From contig NZ_MOBR01000040.1 of the NCBI RefSeq assembly GCF_003732705.1, forward strand, positions 372,001 to 436,000: 64,000 nucleotides of DNA, given 5' to 3'. Source of the DNA: Pseudomonas frederiksbergensis (GTDB lineage Bacteria > Pseudomonadota > Gammaproteobacteria > Pseudomonadales > Pseudomonadaceae). The position numbers and the translations under genes were made by a program. Below are positions 1 to 9,065 of this stretch, piece by piece (the first letter of the stretch is position 1; each line of letters opens with the position of its first letter). The notes below the pieces were generated by a model. It was not told the origin of the DNA, searched no databases, and worked only from the letters and a program-made list of their open reading frames with translations.

Positions 1-271
1 CGTCGCCACCACCGATGATCAGCACGCGCTTGGCGGAGCCATGGGCGAGGATCGGCACGTGGGTGAGCATTTCGTGGTAGATGAATTCGTCGGCTTCGGT
101 GGTCTGGATCACACCGTCCAGCGCCATGACCCGGCCCATGCGCGGGTTTTCGAAGATCACCAGGTGTTGGTGTTCGGTGCGCACTTCGTGCAGCAGTTTT
201 TCCATGCGAAAACGCTGGCCGTAGCCTTCGTAGAGGGTTTCCAGGTATTCGCTGGTTTTGGTGGTGGTCAT
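1..271 (-). CDS. speE: Spermidine synthase, N-terminal part (runs off the left edge)
   Basis: This aminopropyltransferase moves the aminopropyl group of decarboxylated S-adenosylmethionine onto putrescine, giving spermidine and methylthioadenosine in the cytoplasm. About 90 residues are visible from an ATG at 271. They include the N-terminal beta domain ([20 protein letters not shown] at about 48-67), typical of the family, and the start of the nucleotide-binding motif LIIGGGD at the window edge. The catalytic core lies outside the window. Its by-product methylthioadenosine feeds the salvage route whose genes mtnB, mtnD and mtnC lie at 4718-6671 on the same strand. Identification is firm although the gene is cut. 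Confidence 0.95.
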   Translation of the reverse strand, partial: MTTTKTSEYLETLYEGYGQRFRMEKLLHEVRTEHQHLVIFENPRMGRVMALDGVIQTTEADEFIYHEMLTHVPILAHGSAKRVLIIGGGD

Positions 272-409
272 GGGAAGTGCTCCGATGAATGCGGCGGCAA
301 CGGACGGTTACCCGCCCATGATGGCCAATCGAAAGGCTCGATTGCCCGGGAAAGGCGCGCATTCTACGTTGCGGAACATGACAGGTCGAACCTTCTGGCG
401 CAGGTGCCC

Positions 410-503
410 TTGTAGGAGCGAGGCTTGCCCGCGAAGGCGTAGTGTCAGTCGATATCAATGTTGATTGACACGACGCCTTCGCGGGCAAGCCTCGCTCCTA
501 CAG
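410..503. repeat. REP doublet (REPIN), family A
   Basis: Two inverted arms of the type TGTAGGAGCGAGGCTTGCCC and its complement flank a short AT-richer loop. The same arms recur at many intergenic sites in this window. The element lies between speE and the small membrane protein gene. Confidence 0.9.
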
Positions 504-511
504 GTCTAAGG

Positions 512-703
512 TCAGATTCTGACGTTGCCCCGTGGACCGGCGATGGCCCAGATGATCAGACCCAGCACCGGCAGTAGCAGGATCAGCAGCACCCAGACGA
601 TTTTCATCCCGGTTTCGGCGCCACTTTTCAGCACGTTGATGATGGCCCAGATGTCCAGGGCAAGAATGATCAGGCCAACCAGACCGTTAAAACTGGAACC
701 CAT
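512..703 (-). CDS. Small PLDc_N-domain membrane protein
   Basis: The 63-residue protein has two hydrophobic helices, at about residues 7-26 and 34-56, and ends in a short polar tail. The pattern of a leucine-rich second helix with a P-x-x-G break and a terminal I-W-A-I-A-G-P-R resembles the PLDc_N (phospholipase D nuclease N-terminal) family of tiny inner-membrane proteins. That family's molecular role is not established. A GGGAG ribosome-binding site sits just upstream of the ATG. It is a single gene flanked by repeats and an unknown gene in the same orientation. Confidence 0.75.
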   Translation of the reverse strand: MGSSFNGLVGLIILALDIWAIINVLKSGAETGMKIVWVLLILLLPVLGLIIWAIAGPRGNVRI

Positions 704-774
704 GGTGTCGCTCCCAAGATAGTGGCATGCAGTCTTAGGATAGTCGGCCCTCGGGAGGGTTCCGTTTTATTGCA

Positions 775-1305
775 TTAAACGTGGATTGCCACTTTCAGGG
801 CTTCCAGGGATGGCGCAGCGGTGATGCCGACCTGGGCGCACAGTTCGAGTACGCGGGGTACGTCGTTGCCGTAGACCAGCACCACTTGCAGTTCGTCGTC
901 GAGCAACTGGCTGAAGTTCATCAGCGTGTAGCCGCCGTTTTCCTTGTTCATGCTGCCCATCTGCACCTGGATGCGGTTGAGCGCGGTCAAGGCTTCGGTC
1001 TTGGCCAGTTGCTTGGGTTTGATGTTGAAGTCGACGCCCGGACCGAACGAGGCAACGATCTGGGCGAACAGGTCCACGTAGGTGTCGGCCTGGAACAGCA
1101 CGGTTTCCGGCAGACTGCCCACCACCACCCATTCGCCCAGCGGCATCGGGAAGGTGTCGTCGTAGTTGATGTCCGGATTGGCCGTCAGAAACGCCTCGGG
1201 ATCGGCGTAAGCCTGAGTCGCTTCATCGGCGATCTTCAGGATTTCGTCATCGCCCATGCACCCGGAGCTGATTTTGCTGATGAGTTCGACGAGTGCGGTT
1301 TTCAT
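775..1305 (-). CDS. Conserved hypothetical protein, 176 aa
   Basis: I do not recognise the family. The product is acidic and soluble-looking, with no signal peptide or membrane segment. It has a helical N-terminus, a central stretch PMPLGEWVVVGSLPE at about 73-87, and a mixed C-terminal half. I chose the ATG at 1305 because the reading frame upstream of it overlaps the neighbouring repeat and has unlike composition. The gene stands alone between the PLDc_N gene and the ankyrin gene, all on the minus strand. From memory, an unannotated gene occupies a similar place near speE in other pseudomonads. No function is proposed. Confidence 0.7.
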   Translation of the reverse strand: MKTALVELISKISSGCMGDDEILKIADEATQAYADPEAFLTANPDINYDDTFPMPLGEWVVVGSLPETVLFQADTYVDLFAQIVASFGPGVDFNIKPKQLAKTEALTALNRIQVQMGSMNKENGGYTLMNFSQLLDDELQVVLVYGNDVPRVLELCAQVGITAAPSLEALKVAIHV

Positions 1306-1374
1306 GGGGATGGATCCTGTAGCGAGGGAGATTTTGAGGGCGCGAAGGATAACCCATAAGGCCCCGCAATGGCT

Positions 1375-1445
1375 CTGTAGGAGCAAGGCTTGCCCGCGAT
1401 GGCGTCCTCGAGATCGCTATCGCGGGTAAGCCTTGCTCCCACAGT
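1375..1445. repeat. REP doublet, family A
   Basis: A pair of inverted arms (TGTAGGAGCAAGGCTTGCCC and its near-complement) encloses a short loop. It sits between the 176-aa unknown gene and the ankyrin gene and runs up to the latter's stop codon. Confidence 0.88.
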
Positions 1446-1450
1446 GCGGG

Positions 1451-1969
1451 TTACGCCAGCAATTTCTGCAATTGAGCAGTGGTGTCTACGGCACCCATGG
1501 TTTTGGCCGCATCCAGCGCCGAGACACCATTGGCATCCTTGGCTTTCGGGTCCGCGCCCTTGCTGATCAGGTAATCAACAATTTCCACGCGGTTGAACAT
1601 CGCCGCCATCATCAGCGCCGTGCGGCCGTCGAACGACGAACCTTCCACTTGCGCCCCGCCGTCGACCAACGCTTTGACCACCGCCAGGTCGCCCTTGAAC
1701 GCGGCGCCGGCAATCGGGCTCTGGCCGTTGTCGTTGCGGATTTCCGGGTCGGCCTTGTGTTCCAGCAGCACTTTGACGGTCTCGACGTGGCCATGGTAGG
1801 CGGCGAGCATCAGCAAGGTGTCGCCCTTGTGGTTACGCAGGTTCGGCGGCAGGCCTTTGGTCAGCAGCGCAGCCATCATGGCCGCATCGCCCTCCCGCGC
1901 TTTGTTGAATACCTGTTCGGCAAATTCAGCGGCTTCTTCGGGCGTCATCTGGCGGCTTTGGTCTGACAT
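1451..1969 (-). CDS. Ankyrin repeat protein, 172 aa
   Basis: Ankyrin repeats form stacked helix-turn-helix units that usually bind other proteins. Three to four consecutive repeats are visible at about residues 47-150, each with the G-x-T/S-x-L/A-x-x-A-A pattern (GDTLLMLAAYHGH, GQSPIAGAAFKGD, GRTALMMAAMFNR, GVSALDAAK) followed by V-x-x-L-L-x-x-G-A-D. There is no signal peptide, so the protein should be cytoplasmic. The N-terminal 45 residues are a charged helical cap. Its partner cannot be read from the sequence. The neighbouring genes, an unknown protein and an acyl-CoA synthetase, give no functional hint. Confidence 0.85.
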   Translation of the reverse strand: MSDQSRQMTPEEAAEFAEQVFNKAREGDAAMMAALLTKGLPPNLRNHKGDTLLMLAAYHGHVETVKVLLEHKADPEIRNDNGQSPIAGAAFKGDLAVVKALVDGGAQVEGSSFDGRTALMMAAMFNRVEIVDYLISKGADPKAKDANGVSALDAAKTMGAVDTTAQLQKLLA

Positions 1970-2065
1970 GGGGGACTCTCTATTCGGTCAATCGGAAAGC
2001 CGACAGTTTCCCGAGCGCTCCGGCGCCTGTCACTCCTTTTTTCTCATGGGCGACCATAGCCAGAT

Positions 2066-3892
2066 TCAATAGCGGTACTTGCCCGCGTGAATATCCGCCA
2101 GTACCTCGCCGGTGACTTGCACGTAGGTCTGGGTGCCCGGCAGCCAGGCGTAGATCGGATCATCGCCGGTTTTGCCGGGGTCGAAGGCTTCGTCCTTGAG
2201 TCGGGTCTTTTGGTATTTGAAGGTCCCGGTGGTCTCCATTTTCACTTTCACCCGCAGGAACAACGGCACTGCGTAGGCAGGCATTTGCTGGCGGGCAAAA
2301 CTCAGCAGCTCGCTGAAATCCAGGGTCGCCAAGGACTCGGTTGGGGTAATCGCCGCCATCCCGGCGCGACCGTTGGTGTTGCGGATCTCCACACCGTAGG
2401 CCACCGCCTCGCAGATGTTCGGGTGTTTCAACAGGATATTCTCGACCTCGGTGGTCGAAACGTTCTCGCCCTTCCAGCGGTAGGTGTCGCCCAAGCGATC
2501 GACAAACTGCGCGTGACCGAAACCGATGTTGCGCAGCAGGTCGCCGGTATTGAAATAGCGGTCGCCCTTGGCGAACACATCGTGGAGCACGACTTTCTCG
2601 GTTTTCTGCGGATCGGTGTAGCCGTCGAGGGGTGCCTTGTCGTCGATTTTCGCCAGCAGCAACCCCTGCCCGCCCTTGGCGACTTTACTCATCAGGCCCT
2701 TGGCGTTGCGAATCGGCGCGCCGCTGTCGTGGTCGTACGCCACCAGTTCCCAGGACATCAGGGAAAAACCGATGGTGTTGTCGAAGTTGAGGATGTTGGT
2801 GAAACCGATGTTGCCGTCGCTGGCCGCGTACAGCTCGCAGATGTGGCTCACCCCGAAGCGCGTCTTGAATTCGCGCCAGGCGCCGGGGCGCAGGCCGTTG
2901 CCGATCATCTTGGTCACGCCGTGCTGGTTGTCGTTGGCACTGACCGGTTGATCCACCAGATAACGGCAGAGTTCGCCGACGTATCCCAACGTGGTCGCCT
3001 GGTACTTGCGTACGTCGCTCCAGAACTGACTGGCGCTGAACTTGCGGCGGATGGCAAACCCCGAAGCGCCGCTGATAGCCGAGCCCCAGCACACGCAAAG
3101 CCCGGTGGCATGGTAGAGCGGCAAAGTGCAATACACGACATCTTGCGGCTGCATATCCAGGGCAATCATTCCGAAACTGGCGGAGCTGCGCATCCAGCGC
3201 CCGTGCTTGAACACGCCCGCCTTGGGCAACCCGGTGGTACCGGAGGTGTAGATATAGAAGCAAGTGTCGTCGAAAAACACCTGCTGGCTGCTGGCCGGGT
3301 TGTCGTCGGGGGCGTCGGCGCAAGCCATCATCAGGTTGACGAAGCGATCGGGCGAAATGCCCGGATAGCTGAAAGTGTCGCGGTCAGCCACGAACCAGGT
3401 GCGTGCCGCCGGGATAGACACCCGCTCGCGAACCGCCGAAAACGCCGGCACCAACTCTTCGCCGACGATGATCGCCACCGGCGCCACCAGGTTCAGGCTG
3501 TGGGCCAGGGTGTCGCGGGTCTGCGAGGTATTGAGCAACGCACTGATCGCACCGACCTTGGCCACCGCCAGGATCGTCACCAGCAGTTCCGGGCGGTTCT
3601 CGATGAAGACCGCCACCACATCGCCCTTGCCGATTCCTTGACTGACCAGGTGATGGGCGATGCGATTGGCCCATTGATTGACCTGCGTATACGTCAGCAA
3701 CACCTCGTCTTGCAGCAAGGCGAGGCCATCGGGATTGCGCAAGGTCGCCTGCTCGAAGCACCAGCCGAGGCCACACGGTTGGGTCGGGTCCTTGACGTTG
3801 GCGGCCTTCATGCCTTTCACCACGCGAGGAATGGCTTTGGCAATGGTCGGCAGTTTGCGGAGCATCATGCCCCAGGTAATCGTGTCGCTCAT
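2066..3892 (-). CDS. Long-chain acyl-CoA synthetase (FATP-like AMP-forming ligase)
   Basis: This 608-residue enzyme activates a fatty acid with ATP to an acyl-adenylate and then to acyl-CoA. The AMP-binding signature YIYTSGTTGLPKAG lies at about residues 211-224. A second core motif, FNTGDLLRNIGFGHAQFVDRLGD, covers the aspartate-containing hinge. It is followed by YRWKGENVSTTEVE, the variant typical of the fatty-acid transport protein / very-long-chain acyl-CoA synthetase branch rather than classical FadD. There is no signal peptide. It stands alone, with a 343-bp intergenic region on its 5' side that also serves the divergent gene at 4236. Substrate chain length is inferred only from family. 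Confidence 0.88.
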   Translation of the reverse strand: MSDTITWGMMLRKLPTIAKAIPRVVKGMKAANVKDPTQPCGLGWCFEQATLRNPDGLALLQDEVLLTYTQVNQWANRIAHHLVSQGIGKGDVVAVFIENRPELLVTILAVAKVGAISALLNTSQTRDTLAHSLNLVAPVAIIVGEELVPAFSAVRERVSIPAARTWFVADRDTFSYPGISPDRFVNLMMACADAPDDNPASSQQVFFDDTCFYIYTSGTTGLPKAGVFKHGRWMRSSASFGMIALDMQPQDVVYCTLPLYHATGLCVCWGSAISGASGFAIRRKFSASQFWSDVRKYQATTLGYVGELCRYLVDQPVSANDNQHGVTKMIGNGLRPGAWREFKTRFGVSHICELYAASDGNIGFTNILNFDNTIGFSLMSWELVAYDHDSGAPIRNAKGLMSKVAKGGQGLLLAKIDDKAPLDGYTDPQKTEKVVLHDVFAKGDRYFNTGDLLRNIGFGHAQFVDRLGDTYRWKGENVSTTEVENILLKHPNICEAVAYGVEIRNTNGRAGMAAITPTESLATLDFSELLSFARQQMPAYAVPLFLRVKVKMETTGTFKYQKTRLKDEAFDPGKTGDDPIYAWLPGTQTYVQVTGEVLADIHAGKYRY

Positions 3893-4172
3893 GGTAGCTC
3901 CCGGTCGGTCTTCTTATTGTCGGGCGGCGTTGATTGAGCCCGAAAATACGTCAGCGGTTCTGGAGCTGTACACGCGGTTTTTGCAATGTTTTGTATCCGC
4001 CCTGGATACCTGGGAAAACGTGATCCCTGGCCGTGCCATTCGTTCCATTCAATCGTGCGTAACCACGCAAAATGCAGGATGCACGATGGCCATTCATGCA
4101 GATTGCACGAAACCAAAAAACCGACATATAAATAACTTATTGATTTATAACGGCTTTTAAAATTTACGGTGC

Positions 4173-4188
4173 TGGCACAATCACTGCA
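4173..4188 (+). promoter_or_regulatory. Probable sigma-54 (RpoN) -24/-12 promoter
   Basis: The sequence TGGCACAATCACTGCA fits the RpoN consensus TGGCAC-N5-TTGC, with the invariant GG and GC ten bases apart. It lies about 48 bp before the ATG of the small gene at 4236, in an AT-rich intergenic stretch. Upstream, TGCGTaaccACGCA (4055-4068) is a short inverted repeat that might bind an activator, but I cannot assign one. Confidence 0.65.
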
Positions 4189-4235
4189 ACTACCTCTCCA
4201 TGCTTGCTAATTAAGCGCTAACGGAGCTGATAGAC

Positions 4236-4514
4236 ATGAGCCTGATCCAAGAAAAATTTACCTCGCTGTTCTCCAACTTCGACGTGACCACCCAGGCACG
4301 ACCTGACGGTGGCATCCTGCTGACGCTGCGCAGCACCGAAGGCAAAGTGTTTAAACGTTCGATTTCTTACCAGCAATTGCATGCTGGTGATCAGCTGTCG
4401 TGGGTGATCAGCGCCATTCGCCGTGACCTGGCTGAACAGGCCAGCGAACTGCCGCAGATCTCCATGCTGCAAAGTCAGCAACGGTTTGCACTGCCGACTT
4501 ATCATTCGGCGTAA
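4236..4514 (+). CDS. DUF3509-like small protein, 92 aa
   Basis: This small soluble protein has the look of the Pseudomonas-restricted DUF3509 family: an N-terminal helix, a beta-rich centre (GGILLTLRSTEGKVFKRSIS at about 25-44), then a polar helix containing WVISAIRRDLAEQ. No enzymatic motif, signal peptide or membrane segment is visible. A GGAG ribosome-binding site precedes the ATG. A sigma-54 type promoter lies upstream and a clear intrinsic terminator follows, so it is a single-gene transcription unit. Nitrogen- or stress-linked expression is an inference from the promoter type only. Confidence 0.8.
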   Translation: MSLIQEKFTSLFSNFDVTTQARPDGGILLTLRSTEGKVFKRSISYQQLHAGDQLSWVISAIRRDLAEQASELPQISMLQSQQRFALPTYHSA

Positions 4515-4536
4515 ATCGTTTGCCGCTTTAAACAAA

Positions 4537-4575
4537 CAGGCCGTGACAGCTTTCGCTTCACGGCCTGAGTTGTTT
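4537..4575 (+). terminator. Intrinsic terminator of the DUF3509-like gene
   Basis: The perfect inverted repeat CAGGCCGTGA ... TCACGGCCTG (4537-4567) forms a ten-base-pair stem. The tract after it, AGTTGTTTCTGG, is only moderately T-rich. Confidence 0.7.
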
Positions 4576-4613
4576 CTGGAGTAACACGATTCCCTGCAAT
4601 CCCCCTGCATACC

Positions 4614-4708
4614 CTGTAGGAGCGAGGCTTGCCCGCGAAGGCGGTGTGTCAGGCGACATAAATGTTGGCTGATCCGACGCCTTCGCGGGCAAGCCTCGCT
4701 CCTACAGG
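4614..4708. repeat. REP doublet, family A
   Basis: Two inverted arms of the GTAGGAGCGAGGCTTGCCCG type enclose a short loop containing ATAAATGTTGGCTGATC. The element separates the convergent DUF3509-like gene and mtnC. Confidence 0.9.
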
Positions 4709-4717
4709 TTATGTGGG

Positions 4718-5401
4718 TTACATCGCAGCAGGGTTGATCCGAGCAAAGCTGTCGACCGTCACATGCCCCGCCAACTCACCGCCTTCTCGGGCCAACCCGC
4801 ACGTCGCCATGCCAGCCGTACGCGCCGCGTCGAGTTCTTCGACGATGTCGGACAGGAACAGAATCTGCGAAGCCTCGAGTGAAATCGCCTGAGTAATGCG
4901 CGCATAGGACTGTGCCTCGCGCTTGGGCCCTGAGGTGGTGTCGAAGTAGCCGCTGAACAACGGCGACAAATCCCCCGCCTCCGAGCAACCGAAGATCAGT
5001 TTTTGCGCCTGGATCGAGCCCGAGGAATAAACAAACAAACTGTAGCCATCCTGATGCCAGCGCTTGAGCGCTTCAACGGCATCCGGGTAAACATGGCCCT
5101 TCAACTGCCCGGCCTGATAGCCCTGCGCCCAGACCATGCCTTGCAACGCCTTGAGCGGCGTGGCCTTGCGGTCTTCGGCGATCCAGCCCAGCAGGATTTC
5201 AATGACCCGCTCAACGTTTGCCTCAGGTTCGTTACTGTCCCGGCGCACGGCGTCCAGTTGCTCAGCGACATCCGCCCGTGCGGCGTGTTGGCGAACAAAG
5301 TTCGGCAGGTGTTTGGCGGCGTAAGGAAACAACACGTCGAACACAAAACTCACCGCGCTGGTGGTGCCTTCGATGTCGGTGAGAATCGCTTTGATCGGCA
5401 T
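4718..5401 (-). CDS. mtnC: Enolase-phosphatase E1
   Basis: This HAD-superfamily enzyme acts in methionine salvage. It enolises 2,3-diketo-5-methylthiopentyl-1-phosphate and removes the phosphate to give the acireductone. The 227-residue product begins [14 protein letters not shown], where Asp9 and Glu11 are the expected HAD motif I residues of this family. VYSSGS is motif II and [12 protein letters not shown] is the acidic motif III/IV. I chose the ATG at 5401 because an alternative start five codons upstream would overlap mtnD and family members start at this position. The gap to mtnD is only 4 bp, so the two should be cotranscribed. Confidence 0.95.
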   Translation of the reverse strand: MPIKAILTDIEGTTSAVSFVFDVLFPYAAKHLPNFVRQHAARADVAEQLDAVRRDSNEPEANVERVIEILLGWIAEDRKATPLKALQGMVWAQGYQAGQLKGHVYPDAVEALKRWHQDGYSLFVYSSGSIQAQKLIFGCSEAGDLSPLFSGYFDTTSGPKREAQSYARITQAISLEASQILFLSDIVEELDAARTAGMATCGLAREGGELAGHVTVDSFARINPAAM

Positions 5402-5405
5402 TAAA

Positions 5406-5951
5406 TCAGTCCTCAAGACGCGGGAAGCGGTTGGCGATGTCTTCGCCGGTGAACTTGGCGACCCAGCCTTCGGGGTTGTTGAACAAACGGATCGCTACGA
5501 AATGCGGATGCTCGCCCATGTCGAACCAGTGCGGCGTGCCGGCCGGGACCGAGATCAGGTCGTTTTTCTCGCAGAGCACGGCGTAGACGTAATCGTCGAT
5601 GTGCAGGGTAAACAACCCACGGCCGGCGACGAAAAATCGTACTTCGTCTTCCCCATGGCGGTGCTCGTCGAGGAACTTGGCGCGCAGCTCGGCTTTTTGC
5701 GGGTGATCACTGTTGAGGCTGATGACATCGACGGTGATGTAGCCGCGTTCGGTCATCAGTTTGTCGATCTGTTCCTGGTACGCGGCGATCACTTCTTCCT
5801 GGCTGGCGCCGGGCTGGATTTTCGCGGTGGCTTGCCAGCGGTCGAAACGCACACCCTGCTCGGCGAGGGTCGAAGCGATGTCTTCGAAGTGGGTCAGGAC
5901 CTTGTTCGGTATTTCCGGGCTTGAGACGTGATAAACGGACAGGCTGCTCAT
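5406..5951 (-). CDS. mtnD: Acireductone dioxygenase
   Basis: This cupin metalloenzyme oxidises acireductone. With Fe(II) it yields the methionine precursor 4-methylthio-2-oxobutanoate plus formate; with Ni(II) it gives an off-pathway product. The metal ligands are all visible: His97, His99 and Glu103 in [10 protein letters not shown], and His141 in PAGTPHWFD. The length of 181 aa matches the family. It sits between mtnB (93 bp upstream) and mtnC (4 bp downstream) in the salvage operon. Which metal is used in vivo cannot be read from sequence. Confidence 0.95.
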   Translation of the reverse strand: MSSLSVYHVSSPEIPNKVLTHFEDIASTLAEQGVRFDRWQATAKIQPGASQEEVIAAYQEQIDKLMTERGYITVDVISLNSDHPQKAELRAKFLDEHRHGEDEVRFFVAGRGLFTLHIDDYVYAVLCEKNDLISVPAGTPHWFDMGEHPHFVAIRLFNNPEGWVAKFTGEDIANRFPRLED

Positions 5952-6044
5952 GGGGCAATTCCTCGGTTTCGGCCGCACCGTCCGGTTCTTTCAGACCGGT
6001 CGGGCGCGGCGCTTCATCAGGCAAATGGGCTACTTCCGGTGAAG

Positions 6045-6671
6045 TCAGCCTTGGCGGTTCATGACGCTGCGGGTCTTCAACTCGCACTCGAACAAAAATT
6101 CAAAGGCCTCGATCTGGCGCAGGGCGTCGCTCATGCGTGCGCCCCAGGTGTAGAGGCCGTGGCCGCGAATCAGGTAGCCGACGCAATCGGGATGGGCGTC
6201 GAGCCAAGGCTGCACCTTGGCGGCGAGGCGCGCAATATCCTGATCATTGTCAAAAATCGGCACCCGCACCCGGGACTCGTGGGTCGACACGCCGCTGAAG
6301 GCTTTTTGCAGCTCGTAGTCTTCGAACTCGATGAAATCTTGCGGCGTCAGGCGCGACAGCACCGTGGCATTCACTGAATGGGTGTGCAGCACCGCACCGA
6401 TTTCCGGGCGCCAGCTATACAGCTGGGTGTGCAGCAGGGTTTCGGCGGACGGCTTTTTGCCCGGTTCCAGGCTGTTGCCCGACAGATCGGTGGCCAGCAC
6501 ATCGTCGAGGCCCAACTGGCCTTTGTGCTTGCCCGACACCGTCAGCAACGCTTCGGTCGGCGACAGGCGTGTCGAATAGTTGCTGCTGGTGGCCGGCGAC
6601 CAGCCGCGACCATACAAAAAACGCCCGGCGTCGATGATTTCCTGGGCGAGGTGTTCACGGGTAAGGCTCAT
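6045..6671 (-). CDS. mtnB: Methylthioribulose-1-phosphate dehydratase
   Basis: This class II aldolase-like zinc enzyme dehydrates 5-methylthioribulose-1-phosphate in methionine salvage. The 208-residue product carries the zinc-binding HTHSVNATVLS (His96, His98) and a later GHGLYTWG segment with a third histidine. The N-terminal GRGWSPATSSNYS is the phosphate-binding segment of this family. Its ATG overlaps the stop of the upstream MFS gene by 4 bp (ATGA), so translation is coupled. The isomerase mtnA is not in this window. Confidence 0.95.
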   Translation of the reverse strand: MSLTREHLAQEIIDAGRFLYGRGWSPATSSNYSTRLSPTEALLTVSGKHKGQLGLDDVLATDLSGNSLEPGKKPSAETLLHTQLYSWRPEIGAVLHTHSVNATVLSRLTPQDFIEFEDYELQKAFSGVSTHESRVRVPIFDNDQDIARLAAKVQPWLDAHPDCVGYLIRGHGLYTWGARMSDALRQIEAFEFLFECELKTRSVMNRQG

Positions 6672-7813
6672 GGCCGGTCCTCTTGCATACGTGTGGCAAT
6701 GATAACGGCAGCCGCGAAGGCTGCGAGGCTGGCGATACTAAAGGTCAATGTGGCGCCGAGGGCATTCCAGCTGTAGCCGGAATACAACGCGCCGAGGGCG
6801 CCGCCGGTGCCGGCCAGTGCCGCGTATAACGCCTGGCCCTGGCCTTGCTGACGGGCGCCGAAGCTACGTTGCACGAACTGGATGGCAGCCGCGTGAAAGC
6901 TGCCGAAAGTGGCCGCGTGCAATACCTGCGCGAACAGCAGCACCCAGAGAAACTCAGCGAACGAACCTAGCAACAACCAGCGCAGGGCCGCCAGCAGAAA
7001 ACTCGCCATCAGCACCCGGCGCACCGAGAAGCGCGCGAGGATTTTGCTCATGGCCAGGAACATCAAGACTTCGGCGACAACACCGACGGCCCAGAGCATG
7101 CCGATCACGCCACGGCTGTAACCGAGACGTTCCAGATGCAGGGTCAGAAAGGTGTAATACGGCCCATGACTCATCTGCATCAGCGCCACACAACCGTAAA
7201 ACGCCAACACCCCAGGGCTGCGCAATTGCTTGAGGAAGCCCTCCCCGGTCACGCGTTCGCTCTGCACCGGTTGCGCGTTCGGCACCCACAAACTGCTGAC
7301 GACGATCCCGGCCATGATCAGCACCAGCGCCACGGGGTAGATGTCCAGGCTCAGCCATTCAAAGACCCGCCCGAGTGCGACCACGGTGATGATGAAACCG
7401 ATGGAGCCCCACAAACGAATCTGACTGTAACGGGAGGTCTGGCCCTTCAGGTGCGCCAGGGTGATGACTTCGAACTGTGGCAGCACCGCATGCCAGAAGA
7501 ACGCGTGCAGGGCCATGACCATCGCCAGCCAGGCGTAGGTTTTGCTGACGAAGATCAGCGAGAACGTCAGCAGCGTGCAGACTGCGCCGAAGCGCACGAT
7601 GGCCAGGCGTCGACCGGTGTAGTCACCGAGCCAACCCCAGATGTTCGGCGCCACGCAGCGCATCAGCATCGGGATCGCCACCAGCTCGCCGATACGCGCG
7701 CTGGAAAAGCCCAGGTGATCGAAGTACAGCGCCAGGAATGGCGCTGTCGAACCGAGCAAGGCGAAATAGAACAGGTAGAAACTGGAAAGCCGCCAGTACG
7801 GGAGCGACGCCAA
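6668..7813 (-). CDS. MFS transporter within the methionine-salvage operon
   Basis: The 381-residue protein has about 12 predicted transmembrane helices and belongs to the MFS_1-like/HcaT (phenylpropionate permease-like) group. It has the conserved N-terminal FYLFYFALLGSTAPFLALYF and a GWLGDYTGRR loop between helices 2 and 3. I take the start at the TTG codon at 7813, because no in-frame ATG or GTG precedes the first helix and the only nearby upstream ATG is in another frame. It lies 34 bp after aroC and overlaps mtnB by 4 bp. The position suggests transport of a salvage intermediate or related metabolite, but nothing in the sequence shows the substrate. Confidence 0.82.
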   Translation of the reverse strand: MASLPYWRLSSFYLFYFALLGSTAPFLALYFDHLGFSSARIGELVAIPMLMRCVAPNIWGWLGDYTGRRLAIVRFGAVCTLLTFSLIFVSKTYAWLAMVMALHAFFWHAVLPQFEVITLAHLKGQTSRYSQIRLWGSIGFIITVVALGRVFEWLSLDIYPVALVLIMAGIVVSSLWVPNAQPVQSERVTGEGFLKQLRSPGVLAFYGCVALMQMSHGPYYTFLTLHLERLGYSRGVIGMLWAVGVVAEVLMFLAMSKILARFSVRRVLMASFLLAALRWLLLGSFAEFLWVLLFAQVLHAATFGSFHAAAIQFVQRSFGARQQGQGQALYAALAGTGGALGALYSGYSWNALGATLTFSIASLAAFAAAVIIATRMQEDRP

Positions 7814-7847
7814 GGTCTTCAGACCCCGGCGACTGTCAGGTGAGCCA

Positions 7848-8939
7848 TTAAAGCTGACCCAACACCGGCGTACTCACTTGCACATCGGCGTTCTGCCCAC
7901 GGTGACGCAGCAGGTGGTCCATCAGCACGATGGCCATCATCGCTTCGGCAATCGGCGTGGCACGGATGCCGACGCACGGGTCGTGGCGGCCCTTGGTGAT
8001 CACGTCCACCGGGTTGCCATGGATGTCGATGGAACGGCCGGGCGTAGTGATGCTCGACGTTGGCTTCAATGCCAGATGCGCGACGATTGGCTGGCCCGAC
8101 GAGATCCCGCCGAGAATGCCGCCAGCGTTGTTGCTGAGGAAACCTTCCGGGGTCATTTCATCGCGGTGTTCGGTGCCGCGCTGGGCGACGCTGGCGAAAC
8201 CGGCGCCGATTTCCACGCCTTTGACCGCGTTGATGCTCATCAGCGCGTGGGCCAGTTCGGCGTCGAGGCGGTCGAAGATCGGCTCGCCCAGGCCCGGCAT
8301 CACGCCTTCAGCGACCACGGTGATCTTGGCGCCGACCGAATCCTGGTCGCGGCGCAACTGGTCCATGTAGGCTTCCAGTTCCGGCACCTTGTCTGGATCG
8401 GGGCTGAAGAACGCGTTGTCTTCCACCGAATCCCAAGTCTTGAACGGGATTTCAATCGGGCCGAGCTGGCTCATGTAGCCACGAATGACGATGCCCTGGC
8501 TGGCCAGGTATTTCTTGGCAATCGCCCCCGCCGCCACCCGCATCGCGGTTTCCCGGGCCGAGCTGCGACCGCCGCCGCGGTAATCGCGCTCGCCGTATTT
8601 ATGGTGGTAGGTGTAGTCGGCGTGGGCCGGACGGAACAGATCCTTGATCGCCGAGTAGTCCTTGGACTTCTGGTCGGTGTTGCGGATCAACAGGCCAATG
8701 GCGCAACCGGTGGTGCGGCCTTCGAACACGCCGCTGAGGATTTCGACTTCGTCGGCTTCCTGGCGCTGGGTGGTGTGGCGGCTGGTGCCGGGCTTGCGGC
8801 GGTCAAGGTCACGCTGCAGATCCTCCAGGGAAATCTCCAGACCCGGCGGGCAGCCGTCGACAATGGCGACCAACGCCGGACCATGGCTTTCGCCAGCGGT
8901 GGTGACAGTGAACAGCTTGCCGTAGGTATTGCCGGACAT
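7848..8939 (-). CDS. aroC: Chorismate synthase
   Basis: This enzyme removes phosphate from 5-enolpyruvylshikimate-3-phosphate to form chorismate, the branch point to aromatic amino acids and folate, and needs reduced FMN. The 363-residue length is typical. Family signatures visible are [18 protein letters not shown] near the N-terminus, [20 protein letters not shown] at about 119-138, and [21 protein letters not shown]. It is the first gene of the aroC-MFS-mtnB-mtnD-mtnC run on the minus strand. Confidence 0.98.
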   Translation of the reverse strand: MSGNTYGKLFTVTTAGESHGPALVAIVDGCPPGLEISLEDLQRDLDRRKPGTSRHTTQRQEADEVEILSGVFEGRTTGCAIGLLIRNTDQKSKDYSAIKDLFRPAHADYTYHHKYGERDYRGGGRSSARETAMRVAAGAIAKKYLASQGIVIRGYMSQLGPIEIPFKTWDSVEDNAFFSPDPDKVPELEAYMDQLRRDQDSVGAKITVVAEGVMPGLGEPIFDRLDAELAHALMSINAVKGVEIGAGFASVAQRGTEHRDEMTPEGFLSNNAGGILGGISSGQPIVAHLALKPTSSITTPGRSIDIHGNPVDVITKGRHDPCVGIRATPIAEAMMAIVLMDHLLRHRGQNADVQVSTPVLGQL

Positions 8940-9065
8940 GCGGGACGCTCCGTGAAATCGAACCTGAATACGTAATGCGCGCCAGTATACGCAGGCAACC
9001 CAAGTAGTTCATCCTCGAACCTTCCGGGTGCCCGCGAGTCCAACCGGCACCTTGTCCATGATGGC

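Noticed and set aside
2087-3937. A 616-codon plus-strand frame opposite the acyl-CoA synthetase
   Set aside because: It is the antisense shadow of a gene with clear AMP-binding motifs; its translation is rich in His, Arg and Gln with no domain.
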